DNA of 46,525 nucleotides from NCBI GenBank assembly GCA_020692205.1, contig JAIMKV010000036.1, forward strand, positions 249 through 46,773, in the 5' to 3' direction. The translations under genes were made by a program, and so were the position numbers. This DNA is from Myxosarcina sp. GA_180221_E-2-1-MAG-40_15 (GTDB lineage: Bacteria; Cyanobacteriota; Cyanobacteriia; Cyanobacteriales; Xenococcaceae). Under the pieces are notes generated by a model that worked only from the letters and a program-made list of their open reading frames with translations, was not told where the DNA came from and did no database searches. Positions 31,293 to 40,551 of this stretch are shown here, one piece after another. Each line of letters starts with the position of its first letter. Position 1 is the stretch's first letter.

Positions 31293-32393
31293 TCAGTCCA
31301 CATAAGACATCAAGATCCTAATTACTGCCTCAATAGATGATAGAGAAGTAGTTTCGTCGGAAGTATGATAATCAGTGGAAGGAATTTGTAGCGTAGTGCC
31401 GTTGATCTGCCCGTCTGTTGCTGTTACGATTCGACCCAACTCAGTTCTACCCAACGAGTAGGGTTTGCTGCGTAGTTTGTTTTGAGCTTCGATGTATGCG
31501 TCTTTATAGGCATAGGAAATTTCCATCTGTTCGCACTTTTGTGCTATTTCTGCGGTTAATTCTGGAGCAAAAAAACCATTGGCATCGCGGCGACGTAATA
31601 CTATCTGTTGCGCTTCTGCTGCTTCGGTGGTCGGATAAGGGCTAGTATCTAAGACCAAAAGGCGTTGTGTGGTTAGCTGCTGACGTTGAAACCAAGAAAG
31701 AGCATAACGCCAACTTTTACCTGCTTCTTCTTGGGCGGTAAATAAGGCGGTGCCTGAAAAACCACGGCGAAACAGGTAGATGATCAAAGCTGCACTAACT
31801 ACATTGTCTATTTGAGCAGAAATACGCCCATTAGCTATTTTGAGGCGATCTAGAAAAGAAATGGGCGTACCTGGTTGTAAAAAGTCCAAACCATCTAGTT
31901 CAAAGATCAGGTTGTTTCTGGCAGGGCAAATATAAGAGTTGACGATGTATCCCTGACCTAAATAAGTTCCTGTATAGGGCAGATGCGCCTGTACCTGCTG
32001 TCCTTGAAATCGATTCTCAATGGTGTGCATCATCTGTTCAGAAACAGAGTCTCCCGTCAAATCGCTGCTATTGCCAGTAACAAAGGCTGCATATTGAAAT
32101 TCATTTGCTCCCGTACACAATAAGCCGTGACGGTCTATATGTGCTGAGAGGATTAAATCTTCTGGCTTGCTGCCCTGTGCCACCAAAACGCCGTGATAAT
32201 ATTGAACCTGAACCCCAATTTCTTCTAGTTCTCGACTAAGTACGCGAAAAAAAGAATCTTCGCAGCCCACAACAGATGGTTCGCGAATTAATAGGCGCAA
32301 AATATTCAAAAAATCATTTAGCTCTGGGTAGCTGGCTGTGGCTAAAATGGTTTGAGGAACATTTTCGGTGACGGTCAGATTAAAAGCATTCAT
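31293..32393 (-). CDS. M42-like metallopeptidase (zinc aminopeptidase family)
   Basis: The product (366 residues from ATG 32,393; the frame is open from TTG 32,417) shows the co-catalytic metal residues of the M42/M20 clan. Seen in order: LSAHIDRHG (His, Asp), QIDNVVSAALIIYLF (bridging Asp), FTAQEEAGKS (catalytic Glu pair), LVLDTSPYP (Asp) and STDYHTSDETT (His). EPSVVGCEDSFFRVLSRELE is the typical start of the catalytic domain, and an inserted beta domain lies at about residues 100-190. It probably removes N-terminal residues from peptides in the cytoplasm. It stands alone on the minus strand. Exact specificity cannot be told. Confidence 0.82.
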   Translation of the reverse strand: MNAFNLTVTENVPQTILATASYPELNDFLNILRLLIREPSVVGCEDSFFRVLSRELEEIGVQVQYYHGVLVAQGSKPEDLILSAHIDRHGLLCTGANEFQYAAFVTGNSSDLTGDSVSEQMMHTIENRFQGQQVQAHLPYTGTYLGQGYIVNSYICPARNNLIFELDGLDFLQPGTPISFLDRLKIANGRISAQIDNVVSAALIIYLFRRGFSGTALFTAQEEAGKSWRYALSWFQRQQLTTQRLLVLDTSPYPTTEAAEAQQIVLRRRDANGFFAPELTAEIAQKCEQMEISYAYKDAYIEAQNKLRSKPYSLGRTELGRIVTATDGQINGTTLQIPSTDYHTSDETTSLSSIEAVIRILMSYVD

Positions 32394-32456
32394 CAAGTTT
32401 GGCTTTGGCAGATCCAAAGAACGAGATTAAATTGTGTTATTGACGATACAACCCAA

Positions 32457-32567
32457 ATGATTAGATTTTCAGTACAACTTGATACCAGAGTCCCTTTTGC
32501 TCAATCCGACTCAGAACGTATCAGTAATGATCCAATAGCAGCAGCAAAATTAAAGCAACTTGCTTAA
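32457..32567 (+). CDS. Possible 36-residue ORF
   Basis: In the gap before the DUF1823 gene, ATG 32,457 opens a short frame reading MIRFSVQLDTRVPFAQSDSE, then RISNDPIAAAKLKQLA. Composition is protein-like, and the same frame is open upstream across the divergent peptidase start. No ribosome site is seen. It may be a small protein, or the tail of an older gene. Confidence 0.25.
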   Translation: MIRFSVQLDTRVPFAQSDSERISNDPIAAAKLKQLA

Positions 32568-32668
32568 CAATTTTTCAGAGAAAATTTTTAGTCTGGGTTT
32601 ATGCTGGATTTAGATTGATTAATTAATAACGACCTACATAGATTATTGTTATAAGAATTCAAGTGATT

Positions 32669-33052
32669 ATGTCGACCTTACCCCCTTTAAATACTGATAC
32701 AGTTTGGGCAATCCTCAATGAAGAACTAGATGATGCGATCGCTAATCAACTAGTTTGGCATTATCTAGGCTATCGCTATAATGCCACCAGCCAGACCTGG
32801 GACACAACTGCGGTGACCGACGATTGGAAAGAGAAATATCCTGAACCACCAGACTTTATTGCTAGCCGTCCACCAACGGTCAAGCTAACTCGTTCTATCC
32901 CTAAGGAAAACAAACAGCTGCTCAAAGAAAAATTGGATTTTAAAGGTTATAAGCTAGGAGAGTTTGGGCCAAGACAAACTCGCCGTGCTACTATTGCTAG
33001 CTGGTTATTGAACTATATGGAAAGCGATCAATACGCTCAGTGTCAAAGTTAA
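32669..33052 (+). CDS. DUF1823 family protein
   Basis: The product (127 residues from ATG 32,669; a GTG two codons upstream is possible) matches the cyanobacterial and plastid DUF1823 family: LPPLNTDTVWAILNEELDD, then QLVWHYLGYRYNATSQTWD, DDWKEKYPEPPDFIASRPPT, VKLTRSIPKENKQLLKEKL and GPRQTRRATIASWLLNYM. It is soluble and has no signal or known catalytic motif; its biochemical role is unknown. It converges on argF with an 17-base gap. Confidence 0.82.
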   Translation: MSTLPPLNTDTVWAILNEELDDAIANQLVWHYLGYRYNATSQTWDTTAVTDDWKEKYPEPPDFIASRPPTVKLTRSIPKENKQLLKEKLDFKGYKLGEFGPRQTRRATIASWLLNYMESDQYAQCQS

Positions 33053-33069
33053 ATTGGATTGTGATCCTG

Positions 33070-33990
33070 CTATTCCCATCCCAATAAACTAGCTAGTAAT
33101 GCTTGCTGAGCGTGCATTCTATTTTCTGCCTGCTCCCAAACTCGCGATCGCTCATCTTCAATTGCTTCCGCGGTAATTTCTTCGCCTCTGTGGGCGGGTA
33201 AACAATGGAGAATAATCGCTTCGGGGTCAGCGTGTTCTAAGAGCTGCTGATTGACTTGATAGGGCTGAAAGAGGGGAATTCTTTGATTTGCCAGCTCTTC
33301 TTGTCCCATACTTGCCCATACGTCGGTATATACTACCTGCGCTCCTTCCACCGCAGCGATCGCATCTTGGGTAACAACTATTTCTGATCTATCTCCTGCA
33401 ATTGCTTGAGCCTGTTTGACAATTTCGGGTTTTGGCTCATAACCCTGGGGTGCGGCAATTCTGATGTTTAGACCCGTCAGCGCACCACCTAACAGTAGTG
33501 AGTGAGCCATATTATTACCATCACCTAAATAGGTTAAAGTTTTCCCCTGTAGTGAGCCAAAGCATTCTTGAACCGTCATTAAGTCTGCCAAAATCTGGCA
33601 AGGATGCTCTAAGTCGGTCAAAGCATTAATAATCGGAATTTGAGCATAGTTAGCAAAGGTGGCTAAATCTTGTTGAGCAAAGGTGCGGATCGCCAAAATA
33701 TCGAGGTAACGGTCAAGAACTCTGGCGGTATCTTCTATTGGTTCACCACGACCAACCTGGGTCAAGTTAGGGTTGAGGTCAATGACTTGTCCTCCTAGTC
33801 GATACATTGCCACGGTGAAAGAAACTCGGGTACGAGTTGAAGCTTTGTAAAATAAAAGTCCTAGAACCTTATTGCACTTAATCTCTAACTCTTTGCTTTT
33901 AAGCTGTCGAGCTAATTTTAGTATATCGGTAATTTCGGCTGTATTCAAATCGGCGGTGCCGAGTAGATCTCTTCCTTTAAGCTGTTTCAT
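33070..33990 (-). CDS. argF: Ornithine carbamoyltransferase
   Basis: The 306-residue protein has the expected length for ArgF. The carbamoyl-phosphate site is YKASTRTRVSFTVAMYRLGG (STRTR at 51-55). HPCQILADL (HPCQ at 129-132) completes that site. The ornithine side is DVWASMGQE with HCLPAHRGEEI (HCLP at 262-265), which distinguishes it from aspartate carbamoyltransferase. It converts ornithine and carbamoyl phosphate to citrulline in arginine synthesis. It starts at ATG 33,990 and is transcribed alone, divergent from the alpha/beta-hydrolase gene. Confidence 0.96.
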   Translation of the reverse strand: MKQLKGRDLLGTADLNTAEITDILKLARQLKSKELEIKCNKVLGLLFYKASTRTRVSFTVAMYRLGGQVIDLNPNLTQVGRGEPIEDTARVLDRYLDILAIRTFAQQDLATFANYAQIPIINALTDLEHPCQILADLMTVQECFGSLQGKTLTYLGDGNNMAHSLLLGGALTGLNIRIAAPQGYEPKPEIVKQAQAIAGDRSEIVVTQDAIAAVEGAQVVYTDVWASMGQEELANQRIPLFQPYQVNQQLLEHADPEAIILHCLPAHRGEEITAEAIEDERSRVWEQAENRMHAQQALLASLLGWE

Positions 33991-34288
33991 TTTGCCAGTA
34001 CCAGTATTTAAGCGTAAGTTAAAAATTTGTCAGTTAAAGCTGAAATGAGAAGCATTAATTTTAAAACCAAAAGCAGGCTTTAATCAATGTCGAGTCGGGT
34101 AAAATTGATTTGAAATCGAAAGAGCCATAAACTACAAGCAATAAGCTGTATGTTTTTCCCGCCAAAATTTAGAGCTGGTTTTGCTAAAAAAAATAGGTTG
34201 AGTCCAGCCAAAATTTGTGCTAATTAAATAAATCAAGCCAAAATGTTACAACAGAGATAGTTTTAATGCTCAATTTCTATCATTTAGA
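33991..34288. promoter_or_regulatory. Divergent promoter region with three GCCAAAAT boxes
   Basis: This 298-base region lies between argF and the hydrolase gene and holds no ORF of note. GCCAAAATTT occurs at 34,161 and 34,207, and GCCAAAATGT at 34,237, all in the same orientation. They could be a regulator's binding boxes, but no factor is assigned. Confidence 0.4.
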
Positions 34289-35965
34289 ATGATTCAGGCT
34301 TCGACTAATTCAATGCCAACCCAGATTAGCTTGCAACGTAGTAAGGTCTGGACTCGTCTTGCTTTGGGAGCGTTACAGCTCGGCTGCTGCGTGAGTTTAT
34401 GGGGATATTTAAGCAAAAAAGCTGTGGGAGCAGAAAATATTATTCTTAACTATGGAGCATTAGAATTTTCGGTATCAGTTGATTCGTTAAAAACCTACAG
34501 TCAAACAGGGGAACTGGAAGGAACATTAAAAAGCTATGCCGATTTTCTGACTCCAGAACAATTAGAACAGTTGAGAGTTGGTTTGAATACTAGTGCTGAT
34601 TTTAGCCCCTTAGCGATCGCTCAATTTCTCTATTCTTACCAAGGAGAAAAAATTTTAGAGCGAGTGGCGCGGGTCATTAGAACTAAGGCTCGCCAACCTG
34701 GTTTTTATGCCCTTCGTTCTGCCCTAATTTTGGCAGCAGCAGACCAAGATGGTTTAACTCCTCTCAACGTGCTGAAGCAATTTCCCACCGAGGTGCTGCG
34801 AGTTGATTCTAAGCAGGGATTGGAAATTGTTAAAAATCTCAGTCAGGTCGTACAACAAAATAACCTAGCGATCGCTGCTATTGAGCAAGAATCAATTAGA
34901 GAACGTCAAGAAATTGCGCTGGCTACGCCTCAAGTTAGAACTTTAGATTTGTTAATTCCGGGGAAATATCGCTATCGTCAACAAATGTTGACTATGATCG
35001 ATTCAGACCGCGATCGCACTTTGCCTGTAGAGCTATATGTACCCGTCACTAAGCGCCCCAAGCTATTACCTTTGGTGGTTATTTCTCATGGTCTAGGGGG
35101 CGATCTGACTACATTTGCCTACTTTGCCCAACATTTAGCATCTCATGGCTTTGTCGTTGCTGTACCAGAGCATCCAGGCAGCAGCGCTAGACAAATTGAA
35201 GCACTGCTTAGCGGTTTAGACAGCAATGTCACTCCCCCAGAAGAATTAATTAATCGTCCCTTAGATATTACATTTTTACTCGATGAATTAGCCACGAGGT
35301 ACGGCAATCAAATCGATACCAACAACGTCGGGATGATCGGTCAGTCCTTTGGCGCATATACTACTCTGGCACTAGCAGGAGCTGAATTAAATTGGGCTAC
35401 TCTAGAACGCGATTGTCCTGATTTAGAGAACTCTTGGAATTTATCTTGGTTAATTCAATGCTTAGCCTTACAGATATCGACACCAGTCAATGGGGTGGAA
35501 CTGAAAGACGAACGAATCAAGGCAGCGATCGCCATTAACCCTTTGGTTAGTTCTGTATTTGGTCAGGAGAACTTGAGTCAGATTGATATTCCAGTGATGT
35601 TTGTCTCGGGCAGTGCTGACCCAATCACCCCTGCATTGCCCGAGCAAATTATCCCCTTTACCTGGCTGACAACTCCCCAAAAGTATTTGGTGCTGCTTGA
35701 AGGCGGGACTCACTTTTCTACCCTTAATGAATCCGCTGGGAGTATACCTGTTCCTCAACAGGCGATCGGTCCTAGTCCCAAAATTGCCCAAAATTATGTC
35801 AAACAATTAGGCTTGGCTTTTTTTGGTATTCATATCACCGAGCAAGCATTTTATGCTGATTATCTCAATGCTGAATATGGAGCGGTAATTAGTGAAAGTG
35901 AATTTCCTTTGAGATTAGTCGAATCTTTAGATCCTGAGCTTCTGAAGTTGAAGTCTAGTCAGTAA
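34289..35965 (+). CDS. Exported alpha/beta hydrolase with N-terminal DUF1400
   Basis: The 558-residue protein has an N-terminal hydrophobic export signal (LALGALQLGCCVSLWGYL). A DUF1400 domain follows at about 48-175 (ILNYGALEFSVSVDSLKTY, then SPLAIAQFLYSYQGEKIL). The catalytic alpha/beta hydrolase has the oxyanion segment VVISHGLGGD (about 263-272), nucleophile elbow GMIGQSFGAY with Ser353, Asp in MFVSGSADPITP and His in LLEGGTHFS. The pattern resembles platelet-activating-factor acetylhydrolase-like enzymes of cyanobacteria. It probably acts on an ester substrate in the periplasm; the substrate is unknown. It starts at ATG 34,289. Confidence 0.87.
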   Translation: MIQASTNSMPTQISLQRSKVWTRLALGALQLGCCVSLWGYLSKKAVGAENIILNYGALEFSVSVDSLKTYSQTGELEGTLKSYADFLTPEQLEQLRVGLNTSADFSPLAIAQFLYSYQGEKILERVARVIRTKARQPGFYALRSALILAAADQDGLTPLNVLKQFPTEVLRVDSKQGLEIVKNLSQVVQQNNLAIAAIEQESIRERQEIALATPQVRTLDLLIPGKYRYRQQMLTMIDSDRDRTLPVELYVPVTKRPKLLPLVVISHGLGGDLTTFAYFAQHLASHGFVVAVPEHPGSSARQIEALLSGLDSNVTPPEELINRPLDITFLLDELATRYGNQIDTNNVGMIGQSFGAYTTLALAGAELNWATLERDCPDLENSWNLSWLIQCLALQISTPVNGVELKDERIKAAIAINPLVSSVFGQENLSQIDIPVMFVSGSADPITPALPEQIIPFTWLTTPQKYLVLLEGGTHFSTLNESAGSIPVPQQAIGPSPKIAQNYVKQLGLAFFGIHITEQAFYADYLNAEYGAVISESEFPLRLVESLDPELLKLKSSQ

Positions 35966-35998
35966 AACTGATGACTAATTACTCTTCATAGTTCGCTG

Positions 35999-36271
35999 TT
36001 ATAAAACCCCCGCATTACCTAAACCCAGAATAATCCCCGCACCGAGAATATGTCCTAAGCTTGTAGTTGCCAATAATTCAGGAACGCCAAAATTATCCCA
36101 TACTTCGGGTTTGGGAACAGGTAAATCAGGACCTTGTCCTGAATTTTGAATTGCATAACGACCGATAACGATGCAAAACAGATTAGACATAATCATGATT
36201 ATGGCTACGCTGGGATTCCAGTCAATGGTGGAAGGAGCGTACTGAATTGCCAAAATAAAATTAGGTATCAT
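35999..36271 (-). CDS. psaK: Photosystem I subunit PsaK
   Basis: The 90-residue protein matches PsaK in length and layout. A short N-terminal extension (MIPNFILAIQYAPSTIDW) precedes transmembrane helix 1 (PSVAIIMIMSNLFCIVIG). The stromal loop reads RYAIQNSGQGPDLPVPKPEV, then helix 2 ELLATTSLGHILGAGIILGL and NAGVL. PsaK sits at the edge of the photosystem I complex near PsaA and helps bind chlorophyll, with a role in energy transfer and state transitions. It is transcribed alone and converges on the hydrolase gene with a 33-base gap. It starts at ATG 36,271. Confidence 0.95.
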   Translation of the reverse strand: MIPNFILAIQYAPSTIDWNPSVAIIMIMSNLFCIVIGRYAIQNSGQGPDLPVPKPEVWDNFGVPELLATTSLGHILGAGIILGLGNAGVL

Positions 36272-36431
36272 AATAAAGCTTTATTCCTTTGCTCTTTAAA
36301 TATTTTTAGCAGATGGTTTTGTTTATAGGAATTATAAAAATCTCTCGGTGCAAAACGGTGTTTCTTCTAAATAATTAACAGTAGTCTCAACTTTTACCAA
36401 ATAAATTCCTGGTTTAGCAGTTATAGAACAA

Positions 36432-37076
36432 ATGCGAGTTAAAATATGCGGAATTACCCAAATTATGCAGGGTCAAAAAATTGCTGCACTGGGGGCAGAC
36501 AGTATTGGATTTATCTGTGTCGAGCAATCACCTCGCTATCTGACTCCAGATAAAATTAGCGCGATCGCCGAGCATTTACCGCTCAAAACCGACAAGGTGG
36601 GTGTGTTTGCCAACCATTCTGTAGCCGAAATAACCGCAGTGGTTATGGAAGCTAAGCTCACAACAATCCAGCTTCACGGTGTCGAATCTCCTGATTTTTG
36701 CCTTCAGTTACGTCAGGCGATCGCGCCGAAAATTGAGGTTATTAAGGCGTTTCGGATTAAATCGGCGACATGTTTAGCCGCAACGGCTGCTTATACAGAT
36801 TGCGTAGATACTCTGTTACTAGATGCCTATCATCCGCAGCTGCTTGGTGGTACAGGGAAAACGATTGATTGGCAGGATTTGGCAGCGTTCCAACCAGCTC
36901 TTCCCTGGATGCTGGCAGGAGGATTAACTCCAGATAACGTTACCGAGGCTTTATCTCGCCTTAAGCCAGACGGAATTGACCTTTCTAGTGGCGTAGAGCG
37001 ATCGCCTGGAGATAAAGACTTAAACAAAGTCGCTCAACTTTTTCAACAATTAACAATTAAGCCTCAGCCGTCATGA
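36432..37076 (+). CDS. trpF: Phosphoribosylanthranilate isomerase
   Basis: The 214-residue TIM barrel begins with [14 protein letters not shown] (catalytic Cys in KICG). [17 protein letters not shown] follows, then [13 protein letters not shown] and [13 protein letters not shown]. The catalytic Asp lies in [20 protein letters not shown], and the end is [17 protein letters not shown] with [18 protein letters not shown]. It performs the Amadori rearrangement in tryptophan synthesis. It starts at ATG 36,432 and is followed by purD after 35 bases, probably in one transcript. Confidence 0.96.
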   Translation: MRVKICGITQIMQGQKIAALGADSIGFICVEQSPRYLTPDKISAIAEHLPLKTDKVGVFANHSVAEITAVVMEAKLTTIQLHGVESPDFCLQLRQAIAPKIEVIKAFRIKSATCLAATAAYTDCVDTLLLDAYHPQLLGGTGKTIDWQDLAAFQPALPWMLAGGLTPDNVTEALSRLKPDGIDLSSGVERSPGDKDLNKVAQLFQQLTIKPQPS

Positions 37077-37111
37077 GATAATTACAAACCGGCAAAGTAG
37101 TTATCCAGATT

Positions 37112-38371
37112 ATGAAAGTATTAGTAGTCGGCAACGGGGGAAGAGAACACGCTTTAGCTTGGACATTGTTACAATCTCCCAACGTAGAACAAGTTATCTG
37201 TACTCCTGGCAATGGTGGTACGGCAAGTATGAACAATTGCCAAAATTTGCCCTTGGCTGTAGATGATTTTGCGGGAATTGCTCAGGCTGTGTTAAAAAAT
37301 CAGATTTCTTTAGTCGTGATCGGTCCAGAAGTTCCTTTGTCGCTAGGAATCGTTGATTATCTACGGCAGCGCAACATCGCGGTATTTGGCCCGACTAAGT
37401 CAGGAGCGAGAATTGAATCTAGCAAGTCTTGGGCAAAAGAAATTATGTCTCAAGCAAACGTACCTACAGCGGCATCTAAGACTTTTACCGATGCGGTTAC
37501 GGCTCAAGAATATCTGCAAAGAGTTGGTGCGCCGATTGTGGTTAAAGCTGACGGACTGGCGGCAGGGAAAGGAGTTGTTGTAGCTGAAACTATTGAGGAG
37601 GCGATCGCCGCAGTAGATGAACTATGGAGTCAAGATTCTGGCAAACTGGTAATTGAAGAATTTTTAAGCGGAGCGGAAATATCAGTATTAGCTCTTACCG
37701 ATGGTAAAACCATTCGCTCTCTAATTCCAGCCCAAGACCACAAACGCATTGGCGAAGGTGATACGGGTAAAAATACTGGAGGCATGGGGGCATACTCGCC
37801 CGTACCGTTGGTAACGGCAGAATTGATGGCCAGAATCGAACAAGAAGTCTTACAGCCTACCTTAGAAGCGTTAAATCAGCAAAATATTGACTATCGAGGG
37901 GTATTATACGCTGGTTTAATGATTACTCCTTTAGGCGATCCCAAAGTAATTGAATTTAACTGTCGCTTTGGCGATCCAGAAGCACAGGTGGTTTTACCTC
38001 TGCTGGATACTCCTTTAGACGAAATTTTGCTTGCCTGTGTCGAGCAAAGACTAGAGCAACTGCCACCCTTCAACTGGAAAGCTGGAAGTGCCGTATGTGT
38101 GGTGGCTGCTGCTGGTGGTTATCCCGATGCCTACGAAACAGGAAAGGCGATCGCTGGTATTAGTGAAGTTAACCAAGAAGGAGTAATTATATTTCAGGCA
38201 GGAACTAAATTACAGCAAGATCGCTTAGTTACCGATGGTGGCAGGGTGTTGGGCATTACTGCCATCGGGGATGATTTTGCTCAAGCAGTGGCGATCGCCT
38301 ATGATGCAGTAAAATCTGTGCAGTTTGAAGGAATGTATTACCGTCGTGATATCGGACACAAGTATCGCTAA
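37112..38371 (+). CDS. purD: Phosphoribosylamine-glycine ligase
   Basis: The 419-residue ATP-grasp enzyme starts with MKVLVVGNGGREHALAWTLL. Later come VVIGPEVPLSLGIVDYLRQ, FGPTKSGARIESSKSWAKEI, PIVVKADGLAAGKGVVVAET, LIPAQDHKRIGEGDTGKNTG and GVLYAGLMITPLGDPKVIEF with NCRFGDPEAQVVLPLLDT. All are hallmark PurD segments. It joins glycine to phosphoribosylamine in purine synthesis. Length is typical and no fusion partner (PurM, PurN) is attached. The kinase nblS follows after 86 bases, an order seen in several cyanobacteria. Confidence 0.97.
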   Translation: MKVLVVGNGGREHALAWTLLQSPNVEQVICTPGNGGTASMNNCQNLPLAVDDFAGIAQAVLKNQISLVVIGPEVPLSLGIVDYLRQRNIAVFGPTKSGARIESSKSWAKEIMSQANVPTAASKTFTDAVTAQEYLQRVGAPIVVKADGLAAGKGVVVAETIEEAIAAVDELWSQDSGKLVIEEFLSGAEISVLALTDGKTIRSLIPAQDHKRIGEGDTGKNTGGMGAYSPVPLVTAELMARIEQEVLQPTLEALNQQNIDYRGVLYAGLMITPLGDPKVIEFNCRFGDPEAQVVLPLLDTPLDEILLACVEQRLEQLPPFNWKAGSAVCVVAAAGGYPDAYETGKAIAGISEVNQEGVIIFQAGTKLQQDRLVTDGGRVLGITAIGDDFAQAVAIAYDAVKSVQFEGMYYRRDIGHKYR

Positions 38372-38457
38372 AATTAAACTTAACTTGAATCAAATTACCA
38401 GATTTACTCAACATCTTGTTACGCAATTGGTACACTATAATTCAGACAACTTAACAT

Positions 38458-40461
38458 TTGTTATTACTGTTGAATAAATTGCTGACCTTTATTACCAAAA
38501 TCAAAGAAATTATTGCCCTCTGGTGGTCGGAATTTACCCTCCAGACAAAACTGATGGCTGCTGCCACTTTGGTGGTTTCTTTGATTATGAGTAGTTTGAC
38601 TTTTTGGGCAGTTAATACGATTCAATTAGAATCCAATATTAATGACACTCGTTTTGGCAGCGATCTCAGTATTTTGATTGCTTCAAATGCTGCACCATTA
38701 GTGGCGGAAAACGATATGCAGGGTCTAGCTGATTTCTCGACTCGTTTCTATCGCAGCACCTCTAGCATCCGCTATTTAATCTATGCCGATCGCTCAGGCA
38801 GTATTTTTTTTGGTATTCCCTATTCTCAAGCTGAAGTTCAAAACTCGCTCACGATTAAACGTCGCATCAAGCTACCTGAAGACTACGCTCAAAACAGCGA
38901 TTTGCCCTTTGTGCGACAGCATCAGACCCCTAACGGACAAGTTACAGATGTTTTTGTGCCTCTACGTCACGATGGTCAGTATTTAGGAGTATTGGCAGTG
39001 GGAATCAATCCCAACCCGACAATTGTGGCATCATCTAATCTGACGCGAGATGTAACTATTGCCGTGTTTATTACGATTTGGGCGATGGTCATTCTGGGTA
39101 ATGTCTTTAATGCACTGATGATTACCAGACCGATTAAAGAGCTTTTGGTGGGAGTAAAAAATATTGCCGCCAAAAACTTTAAACAGAGAATCGATCTGCC
39201 TCTGCGGGGGGAATTGGGTGAATTAATCGCTAGCTTTAATTTAATGGCAGAAAAGCTAGAAAACTATGAAGAGCAAAACATTGAAGAGATAACCGCCGAA
39301 AAAGCTAAGTTAGAAACTTTAGTTTCTACCATCGCTGATGGTGCGGTACTAATCGATCCTAATATGCAGATTATTTTGGTCAACCCTACCGCTAAAAATA
39401 TTTTTGGGTGGTCAGAAAATGTGATCGGCGATAATGTGCTGCATCGACTTCCCTCAGAGTTAACCATCAAATTAACTAAACCTCTTTATCAGATGATTGA
39501 GAGAAAGGTTGAACTAGAACCTCAATCAACGTTATCTTTGCCCGAATCTGAACGGCATCATGTTAGCGATCGAGATGAATTTCGCATTACGCTGCACAAA
39601 CCCTTGCCTAGAACTATCCGCGTTTTATTAAGTCGGGTTTTGGATGGTGGTAACACCAACATCAAAGGAATTGCGATGACGGTTCAGGATATTACCCGTG
39701 AAGTAGAACTAAATGAAGCCAAAAGCCAGTTCATTAGTAATGTTTCTCACGAACTAAGAACACCTCTGTTTAACATTAAATCTTTTATTGAAACTTTATC
39801 AGAGTATGGTGAAGATTTGACCCAAGTTCAGCGTCGAGAATTTTTGGATACGGCTAACCATGAGACAGATCGTCTTACTCGTTTAGTTAATGATGTTTTG
39901 GACTTATCTCGTTTAGAATCATCCCGCACTTATAATTTGAGTGAGGTCGATTTAAATCAACCAATCGAACAGACTTTAAGAACCTGCCAATTAAACGCCA
40001 AAGACAAGGAAATTGAACTACATCAGGAATTGCAGCCTAATTTACCATCGGTCATGGGCAACTACGATCTACTATTACAAGTTTTGACCAATTTAGTTGG
40101 TAATAGTCTGAAATTTACTAATTCAGGAGGGAAGGTTACCGTTCGTGCCTACCAAACTTCAGCGCAATCTAATACTTTAAATCAACCAGCGGTAAAAATA
40201 GAAGTGGCTGATACGGGAATTGGCATTTCCGCCGAAGATAAAGAAGCTATCTTTGAACGCTTCTTTAGAGTAGAAAATCGGGTTCATACTTTAGAAGGTA
40301 CTGGTTTGGGTCTTTCCATTGTTAGGAACATCATTGAGAAGCACAACAGCCGAGTTTATATCGACAGCGAAGTAGGTGTAGGGACTACCTTTTGGTTTGA
40401 ACTGCCAGTTTATCAAGCAGAAATTGAGCAGCCAGTAAAAGCAGTTGGCGTAATTGATTAA
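38458..40461 (+). CDS. nblS: Stress-sensing histidine kinase NblS / Hik33 (DspA)
   Basis: The 667-residue kinase has transmembrane helix 1 at about 33-53, a periplasmic sensor domain (about 55-195), helix 2 at about 199-219 and a HAMP linker (ITRPIKELLVGVKNIAAKNF). A PAS domain (about 285-395) and HisKA with FISNVSHELRTPLFNI (His431) follow. The ATPase has the N box LTNLVGNSLKFTNSGG, G1 DTGIG (585-589) and G2 GTGLGL (614-619). Length and layout match NblS, which senses high light, cold and nutrient stress and acts with RpaB-type regulators. The frame has a stop two codons upstream, so the TTG at 38,458 is the earliest possible start. Downstream of purD. Confidence 0.92.
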   Translation: MLLLLNKLLTFITKIKEIIALWWSEFTLQTKLMAAATLVVSLIMSSLTFWAVNTIQLESNINDTRFGSDLSILIASNAAPLVAENDMQGLADFSTRFYRSTSSIRYLIYADRSGSIFFGIPYSQAEVQNSLTIKRRIKLPEDYAQNSDLPFVRQHQTPNGQVTDVFVPLRHDGQYLGVLAVGINPNPTIVASSNLTRDVTIAVFITIWAMVILGNVFNALMITRPIKELLVGVKNIAAKNFKQRIDLPLRGELGELIASFNLMAEKLENYEEQNIEEITAEKAKLETLVSTIADGAVLIDPNMQIILVNPTAKNIFGWSENVIGDNVLHRLPSELTIKLTKPLYQMIERKVELEPQSTLSLPESERHHVSDRDEFRITLHKPLPRTIRVLLSRVLDGGNTNIKGIAMTVQDITREVELNEAKSQFISNVSHELRTPLFNIKSFIETLSEYGEDLTQVQRREFLDTANHETDRLTRLVNDVLDLSRLESSRTYNLSEVDLNQPIEQTLRTCQLNAKDKEIELHQELQPNLPSVMGNYDLLLQVLTNLVGNSLKFTNSGGKVTVRAYQTSAQSNTLNQPAVKIEVADTGIGISAEDKEAIFERFFRVENRVHTLEGTGLGLSIVRNIIEKHNSRVYIDSEVGVGTTFWFELPVYQAEIEQPVKAVGVID

Positions 40462-40551
40462 CGCTTGAGTTTTTTACCATCAATAAACAACAGTCCTAAA
40501 TAGTAATCTGTAACCGCCGATTGATTTCGCTTTCACACAATTATTAAATCT

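Noticed and set aside
36272-36431. HLR1 (RpaB) box upstream of psaK
   Set aside because: Only a weak TTATAATT / TATAAACAA likeness is present; it does not meet the paired TTACA pattern.
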